Shown here one piece after another: positions 1-9,692 of a stretch of DNA of 64,000 bases. Below the pieces are notes generated by a model that was not told the DNA's origin, ran no database searches, and saw only the letters and a program-made list of their open reading frames with translations. The DNA lies in NCBI RefSeq assembly GCF_027920805.1, contig NZ_JANWOI010000002.1, forward strand, positions 558,001 through 622,000, written 5' to 3'. Each line of letters opens with the position of its first letter. Within the stretch, counting starts at the first letter, position 1. This DNA is from Govania unica (GTDB lineage Bacteria; Pseudomonadota; Alphaproteobacteria; Sphingomonadales; Govanellaceae). Made by a program: the position numbers and the translations under genes.

Positions 1-187
1 CCTCGTAAAGCAGATCTATGTGATCGATGGCGAATCCCGCATCGAACAGGTCGTCGAAAAGCTTGCGAAAGATCTTGGCACGCCGGTTGAGCTTGTTGCT
101 TTTGCCCGCTTCGGGCTTGGCGAAGGTCTTGAAAAGAAAGAAGACGATTTCGCGGCTGAAGTTGCGGCCATGTCCGGCACCAACTAA
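1..187 (+). CDS. tsf: Elongation factor Ts, C-terminal part (5' end outside window)
   Basis: The last 61 codons of a gene entering from the left edge, read in the frame starting at base 2 and ending with TAA at 185-187. The peptide ([11 protein letters not shown]..., then [14 protein letters not shown]) matches the C-terminal dimerisation/core end of EF-Ts, which exchanges GDP for GTP on EF-Tu. It lies directly upstream of pyrH and frr, the usual rpsB-tsf-pyrH-frr order, which supports the call. The N-terminal EF-Tu-binding TDV motif is outside the window. Confidence 0.9.
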   Translation, partial: LVKQIYVIDGESRIEQVVEKLAKDLGTPVELVAFARFGLGEGLEKKEDDFAAEVAAMSGTN

Positions 188-202
188 GTCACAGATATAA
201 AG

Positions 203-283
203 TCGGAATTTTAAAGTTCCGATTTACAGATTTTGGGCCTAAAAGCGACCGCCACGCAAAATGCGGTATTCGCTTTTGGGCCC
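203..283 (+). promoter_or_regulatory. Two tandem stem-loops in the tsf-pyrH spacer
   Basis: A 6-bp hairpin (tcggaa 203-208 with ttccga 217-222) is followed by a 14-bp near-perfect hairpin (235-248 with 270-283, one G-T pair) that holds an inner ccgc/gcgg pairing. No clean T-run follows the second stem, so it is not a textbook Rho-independent terminator. It could process or attenuate the rpsB-tsf transcript before pyrH. The function is inferred from position only. Confidence 0.45.
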
Positions 284-359
284 GAATTGTATAAGGTGCC
301 TAACAGTTCCGGATAAGGCGGCTCGAAACAATCTCTTAAGCTAGGATTTCAAAGAACTG

Positions 360-1085
360 ATGACTGCAAAACCACGTTTCAACCGGGTCCTCCTCAAGCT
401 TTCAGGCGAGGCATTGATGGGCCGTCAGTCCTATGGCATCGATCAGGATGTGGTGAATCGCATTGCTGATGAGGTGAAGGCGGTGCGTGAAGACGGCATT
501 GAGGTTTGTTTGGTGGTCGGCGGCGGCAATATCTTCCGCGGGGTTTCGGGTGTGGCATCCGGAATCGATCGCAGCTCAGCTGACCATATGGGCATGCTGG
601 CGACCGTTATGAATGCCATCGCCATTCAGGCGGCGCTTGAAAAAATCGATGTGGATACGCGGGTCTTGTCGGCCATTCCGATGACCTCGGTGTGCGAGCC
701 CTATATCCGTCGCCGCGCCATTCGTCATATGGAAAAAGGCCGGGTGGTGTTGTTTGCCGCCGGCACCGGTAATCCGTTCTTCACGACGGATACGGCCGCA
801 GCCCTGCGCGCGGCGGAAATGAATTGCGATGCCCTGTTGAAGGGAACGCAGGTGGATGGCGTTTATTCGGAAGATCCGAAAAAGAACCCGAATGCCATTC
901 GTTACGATAAACTCAAATTTATCGACGTGTTGAGCCGCGATCTTAAAGTGATGGATGCATCCGCGATCTCACTCTGTCGTGAAAATAACATCCCGATCGT
1001 GGTGTTTTCTCTCCAGGAGCAGGGCGAACTTGCCCGTGTGCTGCATGGTGAGGGGAAATTTACCATTATCGGTGACACTGTGTAA
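360..1085 (+). CDS. pyrH: UMP kinase (uridylate kinase)
   Basis: Phosphorylates UMP to UDP with ATP in pyrimidine nucleotide synthesis; a cytosolic homohexamer of the amino-acid-kinase fold. Seen: the N-terminal LKLSGEAL phosphate-binding segment (residues 12-19), the GGGNIFRG loop starting at residue 54, and the [12 protein letters not shown] segment beginning at residue 75, all typical of bacterial PyrH. The 241-residue length is normal for the family. The ATG follows an AGGA about 13 bases upstream. It sits between tsf and frr in the conserved translation/pyrimidine block. Family members are typically activated by GTP and inhibited by UTP. Confidence 0.97.
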   Translation: MTAKPRFNRVLLKLSGEALMGRQSYGIDQDVVNRIADEVKAVREDGIEVCLVVGGGNIFRGVSGVASGIDRSSADHMGMLATVMNAIAIQAALEKIDVDTRVLSAIPMTSVCEPYIRRRAIRHMEKGRVVLFAAGTGNPFFTTDTAAALRAAEMNCDALLKGTQVDGVYSEDPKKNPNAIRYDKLKFIDVLSRDLKVMDASAISLCRENNIPIVVFSLQEQGELARVLHGEGKFTIIGDTV

Positions 1086-1107
1086 TTGAGAACCGAGGAT
1101 ATTTGAT

Positions 1108-1668
1108 ATGAGCTCTGCTTTTGATCTTGGTGGTATTCAACGCCGCATGGCGGGCGCGGTAGACTCGCTGAAGCATGAGTTTTCCGGTCTGCGCACCGGG
1201 CGCGCCTCGGCCAATATGCTCGATCCGGTGATGGTTGAGGCTTATGGCGCGTCGGTGCCGATCAGTCAGGTTGGCAACGTGTCGACGCCTGAGGCGCGCA
1301 TGCTGTCGGTGCAGGTTTGGGATAACGCCCTGGTGGGTGCGGTGGACCGTGCCATTCGCAATTCGGGGCTTGGCCTCAATCCGGTTCTTGACGGCACCAT
1401 GCTGCGCATCCCGGTGCCTGAGCTGAACGAAGAACGGCGCAAGGATCTGGTTAAGGTCGCTGGCAAATATACCGAAGCCACCCGCGTTGCTGTACGCAAC
1501 GTGCGCCGCGACGGCATGGACATCCTGAAAAAGCTTGAGAAAGATGGCGACATCAGCCAGGACGATCAAAAAAATCTGTCTGAAAAGGTCCAGAAGCTGA
1601 CGGACGAGACCATCAAGACCGTTGATCAGATGCTGGTATCCAAAGAAAAGGAAATTCTCCAGGTCTGA
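1108..1668 (+). CDS. frr: Ribosome recycling factor
   Basis: Works with EF-G to split post-termination ribosomes into subunits. The 186-residue length is the family norm. The tRNA-like helical protein is recognisable from the LRTGRAS segment (about residues 28-34), the P-x-S-Q-V-G-N-V-S-T hinge region, the N-P-V-x-D-G-x-x-x-R-I-P stretch and the C-terminal three-helix pattern ([20 protein letters not shown]). A GAGG Shine-Dalgarno lies about 9 bases before the ATG. It is 22 bases downstream of pyrH and probably co-transcribed with it. Confidence 0.97.
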   Translation: MSSAFDLGGIQRRMAGAVDSLKHEFSGLRTGRASANMLDPVMVEAYGASVPISQVGNVSTPEARMLSVQVWDNALVGAVDRAIRNSGLGLNPVLDGTMLRIPVPELNEERRKDLVKVAGKYTEATRVAVRNVRRDGMDILKKLEKDGDISQDDQKNLSEKVQKLTDETIKTVDQMLVSKEKEILQV

Positions 1669-1701
1669 TTGGCCGGGAGAGAGTAGCTGCGGACGTCGAG
1701 T

Positions 1702-2471
<770 letters not shown>

Positions 2472-2475
<4 letters not shown>

Positions 2476-2558
2476 TCACAGCGTTCGTCCCGTCTCTGCG
2501 GGAAAACCAAGGCCGAATTCTCGTGCATGCGGGGATAACGGCATTGAGAAGGGCCTGA
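2472..2558 (+). CDS. Possible 28-codon leader ORF coupling uppS to cdsA
   Basis: A short frame (MITAFVPSLRENQG..., 28 residues) starts at an ATGA overlap with the uppS stop and ends with TGA abutting the cdsA ATG at 2559. It is in the same frame as cdsA, separated from it only by that stop codon. It may be a translational-coupling leader, an eroded N-terminal extension of CdsA, or chance. No homology is recognised and it has no Shine-Dalgarno of its own. Confidence 0.25.
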
Positions 2559-3341
2559 ATGTCCTCCAATCTGCGCTTGCGCGTTCTATCTGCTCTGATT
2601 CTCATTCCTGCGGCCTACGGACTTTTTTACGTCGGCGGCGGGTGGCTTGTGGCCGTCCTTGGCCTGATTGCCGTGGTTATGATGCATGAATGGACAAGCA
2701 TGACCGAGGGGGAGGCGGTTTGGCCGCTTCTGCTTCTTGAGGTTATGGCTCTGGTTGGCGCTTTGTTGATGACGGGATTTGGTCATCCTATGAAGGCTGT
2801 TCTGTTCAGTCTCGTGGCCGCTGTGCTTGTGGGGTTTGCGGCTTGGATGATGACGCGGCGGCCGCTTTGGGCCATGTTGGGCATGCTTTACGTGATTATC
2901 CCCTGCGTCTCTTTGCTGTCGTTGCGGTCTGAGCCCGGGCACGGTTTCGGCTGGACGCTATGGGTTCTTGTGATTGTCTGGGCGACGGATATCGGCGGCT
3001 ATGCGGCGGGGAAAAGCATCGGCGGGCCGAAACTTGCCCCCCGCATCAGCCCGAACAAGACCTGGGCCGGGCTTTTGGGCGGCATGGCCTTGGCGGCGAT
3101 TGCGAGCTTTGGGATCGGTGCCGGATTTGCTTTGCCGGTCTCGGGGATCGGGCTTTTGCTGACCGGGGCCGGGCTTGCGGTTTGGGCGCAGTTGGGTGAT
3201 CTGGTGGAGTCGGCGGTGAAGCGTCATTTCGGGGTCAAGGACTCGGGCAGCCTCATTCCCGGCCATGGCGGTATACTCGATCGAGTTGACGGACTTGTTT
3301 TCGTTGCGCCAGTGGTGGCTTTCGCCATTGCAACACTCTAG
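2559..3341 (+). CDS. cdsA: Phosphatidate cytidylyltransferase (CDP-diacylglycerol synthase)
   Basis: Integral membrane enzyme making CDP-diacylglycerol from phosphatidic acid and CTP, the branch point for phosphatidylglycerol and phosphatidylethanolamine. The chain is almost entirely hydrophobic helices. The C-terminal PROSITE-type signature is intact: SAVKRHFGVKDSG, then IPGHGGILDRVDGLVF (about residues 217-247). 260 residues is within the family range. GAGAAGG just upstream of the ATG is a good Shine-Dalgarno, which favours 2559 over the in-frame but stop-interrupted ATG at 2472. Operon with uppS and dxr. Confidence 0.95.
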   Translation: MSSNLRLRVLSALILIPAAYGLFYVGGGWLVAVLGLIAVVMMHEWTSMTEGEAVWPLLLLEVMALVGALLMTGFGHPMKAVLFSLVAAVLVGFAAWMMTRRPLWAMLGMLYVIIPCVSLLSLRSEPGHGFGWTLWVLVIVWATDIGGYAAGKSIGGPKLAPRISPNKTWAGLLGGMALAAIASFGIGAGFALPVSGIGLLLTGAGLAVWAQLGDLVESAVKRHFGVKDSGSLIPGHGGILDRVDGLVFVAPVVAFAIATL

Positions 3342-3350
3342 GATGGGGGC

Positions 3351-4538
3351 ATGATTCAACCTCTTCTCCAGACAGCGACGGCCCCGCGTACAGTTTCCGT
3401 GTTCGGTGCGACGGGTTCGATCGGTTGCAATACGCTGGACCTCGTGCGGCGTAATCCTGACGCCTATCGGATCGAGGCGCTGACGGCCTATCGTAATCTG
3501 GACCTTTTGATCGCCCAGGCGCTTGAATTCCGGCCACACCTTGCGGTGATCGGCGACGCGAGCCATTACAGCGCCTTGAAGGCGGCGCTGGCCGGCACCG
3601 GGATCGAGGTTGCGGCGGGTGATCAGGCGGTGGTGGATGCCGCCGACCGACCAGTCGATCTGGTTATGGCGGCCATTGTCGGGGCAGCCGGGCTTGAGCC
3701 GACCTTGCGGGCTTTGCGGCGCGGGGCGGTTGTGGCGCTTGCCAACAAGGAATGTCTGGTTTGCGCCGGTGAGCTGTTCATGCGCGAGGTGGAGCGTCAG
3801 GGCGCCACGCTTTTGCCGGTGGACAGCGAACATAATGCGATTTTTCAAGTTTTTGATTTTGACCGGCCCGAGGCTGTTGACCGGATCATCCTGACCGCGT
3901 CGGGTGGTCCGTTCCGTACCTGGGACCGCGACTCAATGGCTCAGGTGACGCCGGAGCAGGCCGTGGCCCATCCGAATTGGGATATGGGGGCAAAAATTTC
4001 GGTCGATTCTGCGACCATGTTCAATAAAGGTCTGGAGCTGATCGAGGCTTTTCATTTGTTTCCGGTCAAAGCGGAGCAAATTGAAATTCTTGTGCATCCT
4101 CAGTCCGTGGTGCATAGCATGGTGTCTTATATTGACGGTTCGGTGCTGGCTCAGCTCGGGTCGCCGGATATGAGAACGCCGATTTCCTATGCCCTTGGAT
4201 GGCCGGCACGTATGGAGACACCGGCCCGCCGCCTTAATTTGGCCCAGATAGGGCGCTTGGATTTCGCTGAGCCGGATCTGGAGCGTTTCCCGGCCCTGAG
4301 GCTTGCGCGGGAAGCGCTGGTCGCGGGCGGAAATGCTCCGACTGTGCTCAATGCCGCGAATGAAGTGGCCGTTGCCGGGTTCTTAGCCCGAAAAATCGGT
4401 TTTCTTCAGATTGCGGAGATTGTACAAACAACGCTGGAAACTCTTCCACTTGCTGGGGTAGAGGATCTGGATGACGTTCGGGAAACCGATCGCGAAGCCC
4501 GTAGAGTGGCGGATGCGATCATGAGACGGATCGAGTAA
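3351..4538 (+). CDS. dxr: 1-deoxy-D-xylulose 5-phosphate reductoisomerase
   Basis: First committed step of the MEP isoprenoid pathway: NADPH-dependent rearrangement of DXP to MEP. Seen: the GATGSIG dinucleotide-binding loop at residues 19-25, ALANKECLVCAG, the metal-binding PVDSEHNAIFQ, the flexible-loop ILTASGGPFR and HPNWDMGAKISVDSATMFNKG. The 395-residue length is normal. It starts 9 bases after cdsA behind a GGATGGGGG Shine-Dalgarno. Together with ispDF at 48-49 kb and uppS it shows that this organism uses the MEP route. Confidence 0.97.
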   Translation: MIQPLLQTATAPRTVSVFGATGSIGCNTLDLVRRNPDAYRIEALTAYRNLDLLIAQALEFRPHLAVIGDASHYSALKAALAGTGIEVAAGDQAVVDAADRPVDLVMAAIVGAAGLEPTLRALRRGAVVALANKECLVCAGELFMREVERQGATLLPVDSEHNAIFQVFDFDRPEAVDRIILTASGGPFRTWDRDSMAQVTPEQAVAHPNWDMGAKISVDSATMFNKGLELIEAFHLFPVKAEQIEILVHPQSVVHSMVSYIDGSVLAQLGSPDMRTPISYALGWPARMETPARRLNLAQIGRLDFAEPDLERFPALRLAREALVAGGNAPTVLNAANEVAVAGFLARKIGFLQIAEIVQTTLETLPLAGVEDLDDVRETDREARRVADAIMRRIE

Positions 4539-4546
4539 AGCTGCGC

Positions 4547-5665
4547 ATGGAGTCTCTTCTCGACCTCGGACATACGCTTTTGACCTTTGTTGTCGTGCTG
4601 ACGATCCTCGTGTTCGTGCATGAATGGGGTCACTATTGGGTTGCGCGTCGTTGCGGCGTGCGGGTGGATGTGTTTTCCATCGGCTTCGGGCCTGAGCTGT
4701 TCGGCTGGACCGACAAATCGGGAACCCGCTGGAAAGTCAGCCTTCTGCCACTTGGCGGCTATGTCAAATTTTTCGGTGATATGAACGCCGCGAGCGCGAC
4801 GGATAACCATGCCGTCCGCGCCATGAGCGACGCCGACCGCAAGGTGGCCTTTCCAACCCAGCCGGTGTGGAAACGCGCGGCCATCGTCGCTGCGGGGCCG
4901 ATCGCCAATTTCATTCTGGCCATTGCCATTCTCGCCGGCTTCTTCATGACCATGGGTCAGCCCTACAGCCCGGCTGTGGTGGGCGAAGTGGTGCCGCAGA
5001 GCGCCGCCGAGCGCGCCGGGATTGAGGTCGGGGACAAGGTTCTTCGCATCAATGGCGACAAAATCGACCGTTTCCAGGATATGCAGATGATCATTCAGAT
5101 GCATCCTGGCGATAAGCTGTCGATGCTGATTGATCGCGGCGGCCAGGAAAAGCTGTTGTCGGTGGTGCCGGATGCCGCCGAAATCAAGGATCCGATCGGC
5201 CAGCCGCAAAAGATCGGGCGGCTTGGTGTGGCGCGGTCCGGAGATGCGTTTGTTGAACGAAATCCGGCCGAAGCGGTCTATTATGCGACCATCGAGACCG
5301 GCTCCATTGTTAAAATGACGGTCAATTACATCGGTCAGATCATCACCGGGAAGCGCTCGGGCGAGGAACTGGGCGGGCCGATCCGGATTGCCAAATATTC
5401 GTCTGCCACCGCGCGTGACGGCGTTGTGGCGTTGATCTGGTTTATTGCTATGCTGTCGATCAACCTCGGATTCGTGAACTTGCTGCCGGTGCCGATGTTG
5501 GATGGTGGGCATCTTGTATACTATGGTTGGGAGGCTCTTTCGGGTAAGCCGCTCAGCGAACGGGCTCAGGAGTATGGGATGCGGATTGGGCTTGCGCTCG
5601 TTCTGGCTCTGATGCTCTTTGTGACCTGGAACGATCTTTCGTATCTGAAGATTTTCAACTTCTAA
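4547..5665 (+). CDS. rseP: RIP metalloprotease RseP (site-2 protease)
   Basis: Inner-membrane zinc protease that cleaves substrates within the bilayer, for example anti-sigma factors and remnant signal peptides. HExxH (H25-E-W-G-H29) lies in the first transmembrane segment. A PDZ domain follows in the middle (GEVVPQSAAERAGIEVGDKV region). The second active-site motif MLDGGH carries the third zinc ligand, D319. Two C-terminal transmembrane helices follow. It sits just before bamA, the classic dxr-rseP-bamA order. At 372 residues it is shorter than the roughly 450-residue enterobacterial form, consistent with a single PDZ domain. Confidence 0.95.
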   Translation: MESLLDLGHTLLTFVVVLTILVFVHEWGHYWVARRCGVRVDVFSIGFGPELFGWTDKSGTRWKVSLLPLGGYVKFFGDMNAASATDNHAVRAMSDADRKVAFPTQPVWKRAAIVAAGPIANFILAIAILAGFFMTMGQPYSPAVVGEVVPQSAAERAGIEVGDKVLRINGDKIDRFQDMQMIIQMHPGDKLSMLIDRGGQEKLLSVVPDAAEIKDPIGQPQKIGRLGVARSGDAFVERNPAEAVYYATIETGSIVKMTVNYIGQIITGKRSGEELGGPIRIAKYSSATARDGVVALIWFIAMLSINLGFVNLLPVPMLDGGHLVYYGWEALSGKPLSERAQEYGMRIGLALVLALMLFVTWNDLSYLKIFNF

Positions 5666-5706
5666 GGGGACAGACAGATCGGTTCGCCCCGAGCTGTCAG
5701 GGACAG

Positions 5707-8028
5707 GTGCTGCCGTTGCGTAGTTATTTCTCAAAATCACTCACCAGCTTGACGGTTCTGTCAGCTCTGATCTGTGCGGGCCTCGCTGATGCCCCGGCGG
5801 CATCGGCGCAGGTCAATGCCATCGAGGCCATCGAGGTCAAGGGCAACCAGCGTATCGAACCCGATACGGTGCGATCCTATTTGGCGGTTGCGCCAGGGGA
5901 TGCCTATTCGGCGGAAAAGGTCGACCAGAGTCTGAAAAACCTGTTCGATACCGGATTGTTCGCGGACGTGACCATCACACGCAGCGGTGACCTGCTGACG
6001 ATCAATGTGGTGGAAAACCCGATCATCAACCGTATCGCCTTCGAGGGTAATAAAAAGCTCGATAACGAGAAGCTCGGCAAGGAGCTGCGCTTGCGGCCCC
6101 GCGTTGTCTATACCCGCGCCAAGGTGCGGGCGGACGTTCAGCGCATGATCGAGCTTTATCGGCGGTCCGGCCGGTTTGCCGCGACCATCGAGCCGAAGGT
6201 CATCCAGCTGCCGCAGAACCGTGTCGATATCGTCTTTGAAATCTCCGAAGGTCCAAAAACCACGGTGTCGAAGATCAACTTTATCGGCAACAAGGAATTT
6301 TCGAGCGGCGATCTTCGCGGCGCGCTTGCGACCCGTGAGTCGCGTTGGTGGCGGTTCCTGACCTCGGATGACACTTATGATCCCGATCGTCTGGCCTATG
6401 ACCGCGAACAGCTGCGTCAGTATTACCTGTCAAAGGGTTATGCCGATTTCCGCGTCAATGCGGCGGTAGCCGAGCTTTCGCCAGATCTGAAGGACTTCTA
6501 CATCGCCTTCACCATTGAAGAAGGCGAGATCTATGATTTCGGCGAGATCAATGTCGAAAGCGAAATCCGCGATCTCGATCCGGCCATCCTTCGCCCGCTG
6601 GTGAAGACCAAGCAGGGCAAGCGCTATAACGCCAAGCTCATCGACCAGACCATCGAAAAGATGACCGAGGTCGCGGGCGACAAGGGCTATGCGTTTGTCG
6701 ATATCCGTCCGCGCGTGCGGCGCGACAAAAAAGGCCGCTTGATCAATATCACCTACCGGGTTTCGGAAGCGCCGCGTGTTTATGTGGAACGCATCGACAT
6801 TCATGGCAACGCGCGGACGCTCGATAAGGTGATCCGGCGTGAATTCCGCCTGTCGGAAGGTGACGCCTTCAACAATTCGCGTATCAAACGGTCGCGTCAG
6901 CGTATCAAGGCGCTCGGCTTCTTCAAGGAAGCGGAGATCGAGCAGGTGGCGGGTTCAAGCCCGGACCGCACGGTGGTCGACGTCCAGGTGCAGGAGCAAT
7001 CGACCGGGGAACTGTCGCTCAACGTCGGCTTCTCCAGCATTGAAAACTTCATTGCCGGCTTTGGCATCACCGAGCGCAATTTGCTCGGTCGCGGTCAGAC
7101 CCTGCGGGCCAATTTCTCGATTTCGAGCATCAGAACCCAGATCGACCTTGGCTTCACCGAACCCTATTTCATGGATCGGCCGATTGCCGCGGGTGCGGAT
7201 CTGTTCGCCCGTTCCGTCGACTATCGCCAATATAGCTCATTCCTCCAGAAGACGGTGGGGGGCAGCCTCAGGGCGGCGTTCCCGATCACCGAACATTGGA
7301 CCATGGGGGTGCGCTATACGATCCGTCAGGACCAGGTTGAAGGCCGGTTCGATACCGCCAACAACATCTATCTGGCAGCGGCGCTTGGCACCTTCACCAC
7401 GTCATCGGTCGGCTACAGCCTGATCTATGACAATGTGGACGATCGCATGAACCCGACCAGCGGCCGCCGGTTTGTGCTGTCGCAGGATATCGCCGGACTT
7501 GGCGGTACGGTGAGCTATGTCCGCAGCACTGCGAGCCTTGACCAGTATATTCCGCTGGTCGATCGCTGGGTGCTGAAGCTTGCGGGTGAAGGCGGATATA
7601 TCCGTGGTCTGGGCGAAGGTGTTCGCCTCAATGACCGCTTCTTCAATACCGTACGCGGTTTTGAGCCGCGTGGTGTCGGTCCGCGTGACCGGCCGTCCAC
7701 GGACAGCCTGGGTGGAAATATCTACTATACGGGAACGGCTGAACTTCTGGTTCCGCTCGGCTCTGCGGCCAATGAACTTGGTCTCAAGAGTAGTATTTTC
7801 CTGGATGTGGGGGCACTCTACAAAGTTGACGACGTGAATACGATCGATCCAGATACCGGGTTTCTGCGGATTATCGGCGATAGCAATAAGCCGCGTGTAT
7901 CCATCGGTGTCGGCTTCTCATGGAATTCACCATTTGGACCGTTCCGGATCGACTTTGCCAAAGCTTTGATGAAAAGCGAATTCGATAAGACTGAATTCTT
8001 CCAGTTCAACATCTCCAACCAATTCTGA
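5707..8028 (+). CDS. bamA: Outer membrane protein assembly factor BamA
   Basis: Central Omp85 component of the BAM complex that folds and inserts beta-barrel proteins into the outer membrane. Starts at GTG with a signal peptide ending near residue 34 (APAASA-Q). Five POTRA repeats follow (for example IEVKGNQRIEPDTVRSYL, FEGNKKLDNEKLGKEL, FIGNKEFSSGDLRGAL), then a 16-strand barrel. The lid-loop VRGF motif lies near residue 649 and the chain ends in a terminal Phe (FQFNISNQF), the beta-signal of outer membrane proteins. 773 residues is typical. It precedes skp as expected. Confidence 0.97.
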   Translation: MLPLRSYFSKSLTSLTVLSALICAGLADAPAASAQVNAIEAIEVKGNQRIEPDTVRSYLAVAPGDAYSAEKVDQSLKNLFDTGLFADVTITRSGDLLTINVVENPIINRIAFEGNKKLDNEKLGKELRLRPRVVYTRAKVRADVQRMIELYRRSGRFAATIEPKVIQLPQNRVDIVFEISEGPKTTVSKINFIGNKEFSSGDLRGALATRESRWWRFLTSDDTYDPDRLAYDREQLRQYYLSKGYADFRVNAAVAELSPDLKDFYIAFTIEEGEIYDFGEINVESEIRDLDPAILRPLVKTKQGKRYNAKLIDQTIEKMTEVAGDKGYAFVDIRPRVRRDKKGRLINITYRVSEAPRVYVERIDIHGNARTLDKVIRREFRLSEGDAFNNSRIKRSRQRIKALGFFKEAEIEQVAGSSPDRTVVDVQVQEQSTGELSLNVGFSSIENFIAGFGITERNLLGRGQTLRANFSISSIRTQIDLGFTEPYFMDRPIAAGADLFARSVDYRQYSSFLQKTVGGSLRAAFPITEHWTMGVRYTIRQDQVEGRFDTANNIYLAAALGTFTTSSVGYSLIYDNVDDRMNPTSGRRFVLSQDIAGLGGTVSYVRSTASLDQYIPLVDRWVLKLAGEGGYIRGLGEGVRLNDRFFNTVRGFEPRGVGPRDRPSTDSLGGNIYYTGTAELLVPLGSAANELGLKSSIFLDVGALYKVDDVNTIDPDTGFLRIIGDSNKPRVSIGVGFSWNSPFGPFRIDFAKALMKSEFDKTEFFQFNISNQF

Positions 8029-8038
8029 CGGGTAAAAA

Positions 8039-8659
8039 ATGAAACGATTTATTCGGACTGCCATTATCCCCGCTCTTGCTGTTGCCGGTCTGATGACCGC
8101 TGTTGCAGGTGTGCCTTCGGTCGCGGGTGCAGAGACTCTCAAGACGGCAACCATTGCCATTCTTGATCAGCGCCGGTTGTTCAGCGAGTCGTTGGTGAGC
8201 CAGGACATCACCAAGCAGCTGCGCCAGTTCTCCCAGACCTTTGGGAATGAAGAGAACAACACCAAAAATGCGCTTCTGAAGGAAAAGGAAGAGCTTGAAA
8301 AGCAGCGTCCGGTTATCGGCGAAGCTATGTTCGAGCAGAAGTTCAATGCGCTGCGGACCAAGGCGGATCAGCTGAACCGCAAGATGGACCTGCATCAGAA
8401 GCAGCTCAATGTCGCGCAGATGAACACCAACCGCGAACTTCAGAAAGTGCTGGCGCCGATCATCTCCAAGCTGTCTGACAGCAAGGGCGCCAATGTTGTT
8501 CTTGAAAAATCGCAGGTCGTGCACAGCACTGCGGCTCTCGACATGACCACGGAAGTGATCGAGCTCCTGAACAAGCAGCTGCCGACCCTCAAGGTGACCC
8601 TGCCGACCGAAGCTGAAATCGTCGATCTTGAGAAAAAAGCCGGCGCTGCACAGCCGTAA
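8039..8659 (+). CDS. skp: OmpH/Skp-family periplasmic chaperone
   Basis: Holds unfolded outer membrane proteins on the way to BamA. Signal peptide at residues 1-31 (basic MKRFIRT, hydrophobic core, cleavage near VAGA-E). The mature protein is a long charged coiled coil (residues about 70-150, rich in K/E/Q) flanked by a small beta body (TATIAILDQRRLF at the start, KGANVVLEKSQVV near the end), which is the Skp pattern. 206 residues is slightly longer than the E. coli protein. It lies 10 bases after bamA and is probably co-transcribed. Two hairpins follow it, and lpxD is missing from its usual place downstream. Confidence 0.9.
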   Translation: MKRFIRTAIIPALAVAGLMTAVAGVPSVAGAETLKTATIAILDQRRLFSESLVSQDITKQLRQFSQTFGNEENNTKNALLKEKEELEKQRPVIGEAMFEQKFNALRTKADQLNRKMDLHQKQLNVAQMNTNRELQKVLAPIISKLSDSKGANVVLEKSQVVHSTAALDMTTEVIELLNKQLPTLKVTLPTEAEIVDLEKKAGAAQP

Positions 8660-8675
8660 TCGGAAATGATATTGA

Positions 8676-8706
8676 TGTGGCGGAGTGGCCTGGTCACTCC
8701 GCCACA
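8676..8706 (+). promoter_or_regulatory. 12-bp perfect hairpin after skp
   Basis: Arms 8676-8687 and 8695-8706 (tgtggcggagtg pairs with cactccgccaca) with a 7-base loop. No T-run follows. It is probably an mRNA 3'-end stabilising or termination-assisting structure at the end of the bamA-skp transcript. Confidence 0.55.
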
Positions 8707-8719
8707 CTTAAAATTAGGG

Positions 8720-8754
8720 AAGGTGCCTCATGGATGAGGCATCTTGCCTTTTGC
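8720..8754 (+). terminator. Likely Rho-independent terminator between skp and fabZ
   Basis: Arms 8720-8731 and 8734-8745 (12 pairs including one G-T) with only two bases between them, followed by the T-rich stretch gccttttgcttt. With the hairpin just upstream, it marks the end of the rseP-bamA-skp unit. Confidence 0.6.
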
Positions 8755-8791
8755 TTTATAACTATACCGCACGAGAAAGACGGGTACCGGG

Positions 8792-9253
8792 ATGAGTGAA
8801 ACCGCAGCACAGCTTGAAGAACTGGACATTCTGAGGATCATGGAGTTGATCCCGCATCGTTACCCGCTGCTGCTGGTTGACAAGGTGAAGGACATCGTGC
8901 CGGGACAGTCCGCTGTCGGCATCAAGAATGTCACAATGAACGAACCGCATTTCACCGGTCATTTCCCACAGCGTCCGATTATGCCTGGTGTGCTGATTGT
9001 CGAGGCCATGGCGCAAACCGCCGCCGTGCTCGTGGTCCATAGCCTGGGTGAAGAGGCCCATGGCAAACTGGTCTATTTCATGACCATCAATGACGCTCGC
9101 TTCCGTAAGCCGGTGACCCCGGGAGACCGGCTTGAGATCGCCGTCACCAAGGAACAGAGCCGCGGCAACGTCTGGCGCTTTTCGGGCAAGGCCCGGGTTG
9201 ACGGCGTTGTGATGGCCGAAGCGACCTTTTCCGCCATGATAGCCGATAAATAA
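8792..9253 (+). CDS. fabZ: 3-hydroxyacyl-ACP dehydratase FabZ
   Basis: Dehydrates beta-hydroxyacyl-ACP in each cycle of type II fatty acid synthesis; hot-dog fold, cytosolic. Catalytic His57 sits in HFTGHFPQRPIMPG and Glu71 in VEAMAQ, as in characterised FabZ enzymes. 153 residues is the usual length. In most Gram-negative bacteria fabZ lies between lpxD and lpxA; here neither neighbour is present and a terminator separates it from skp. Confidence 0.96.
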   Translation: MSETAAQLEELDILRIMELIPHRYPLLLVDKVKDIVPGQSAVGIKNVTMNEPHFTGHFPQRPIMPGVLIVEAMAQTAAVLVVHSLGEEAHGKLVYFMTINDARFRKPVTPGDRLEIAVTKEQSRGNVWRFSGKARVDGVVMAEATFSAMIADK

Positions 9254-9264
9254 GGATTATCAAC

Positions 9265-9666
9265 ATGATGACCGCCGGGACTTTTCGCCTTTTGCATACT
9301 ATGCTTCGGGTGCGTGATCTGGATGCTTCGCTAGATTTTTACTGCAGGCATCTTGGCATGACTTTGCTGCGCAAGAAGGATTATCCGGGCGGCGAATTCA
9401 CGCTGGCCTTTGTTGGTTATGATACCGAAGACAAGACAGCGGTGCTTGAGCTGACCCATAACTGGGGGCAGACCGAACCTTACGAACTTGGCACCGGTTA
9501 TGGTCACATCGCGCTTGGCGTCACGGATATTTATGCTCTGTGTGACAAGCTCGCGGCTGATGGTGTCAAAATTCCGCGCGCGCCGGGGCCGATGAAGCAC
9601 GGCACCACGGTTATTGCTTTTCTTGAGGACCCGGACGGCTACAAGGTCGAGCTGATCCAGCACTGA
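9265..9666 (+). CDS. gloA: Lactoylglutathione lyase (glyoxalase I)
   Basis: Converts the methylglyoxal-glutathione hemithioacetal to S-lactoylglutathione. Two VOC half-domains carry the four expected metal ligands: H11 (LLHTMLRV), E62 (VLELTHNWG), H81 (GYGHIALGV) and E129 (YKVELIQ). 133 residues matches the short, Ni-type bacterial enzymes. It begins 11 bases after fabZ and ends just before a strong terminator, so the two form a small unit. Confidence 0.94.
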   Translation: MMTAGTFRLLHTMLRVRDLDASLDFYCRHLGMTLLRKKDYPGGEFTLAFVGYDTEDKTAVLELTHNWGQTEPYELGTGYGHIALGVTDIYALCDKLAADGVKIPRAPGPMKHGTTVIAFLEDPDGYKVELIQH

Positions 9667-9692
9667 GAAGACGATCTGCTCTATCAGATATG

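Noticed and set aside
4406-5740. A 444-codon minus-strand open frame over rseP
   Set aside because: Shadow of rseP and the end of dxr; composition typical of antisense translation.
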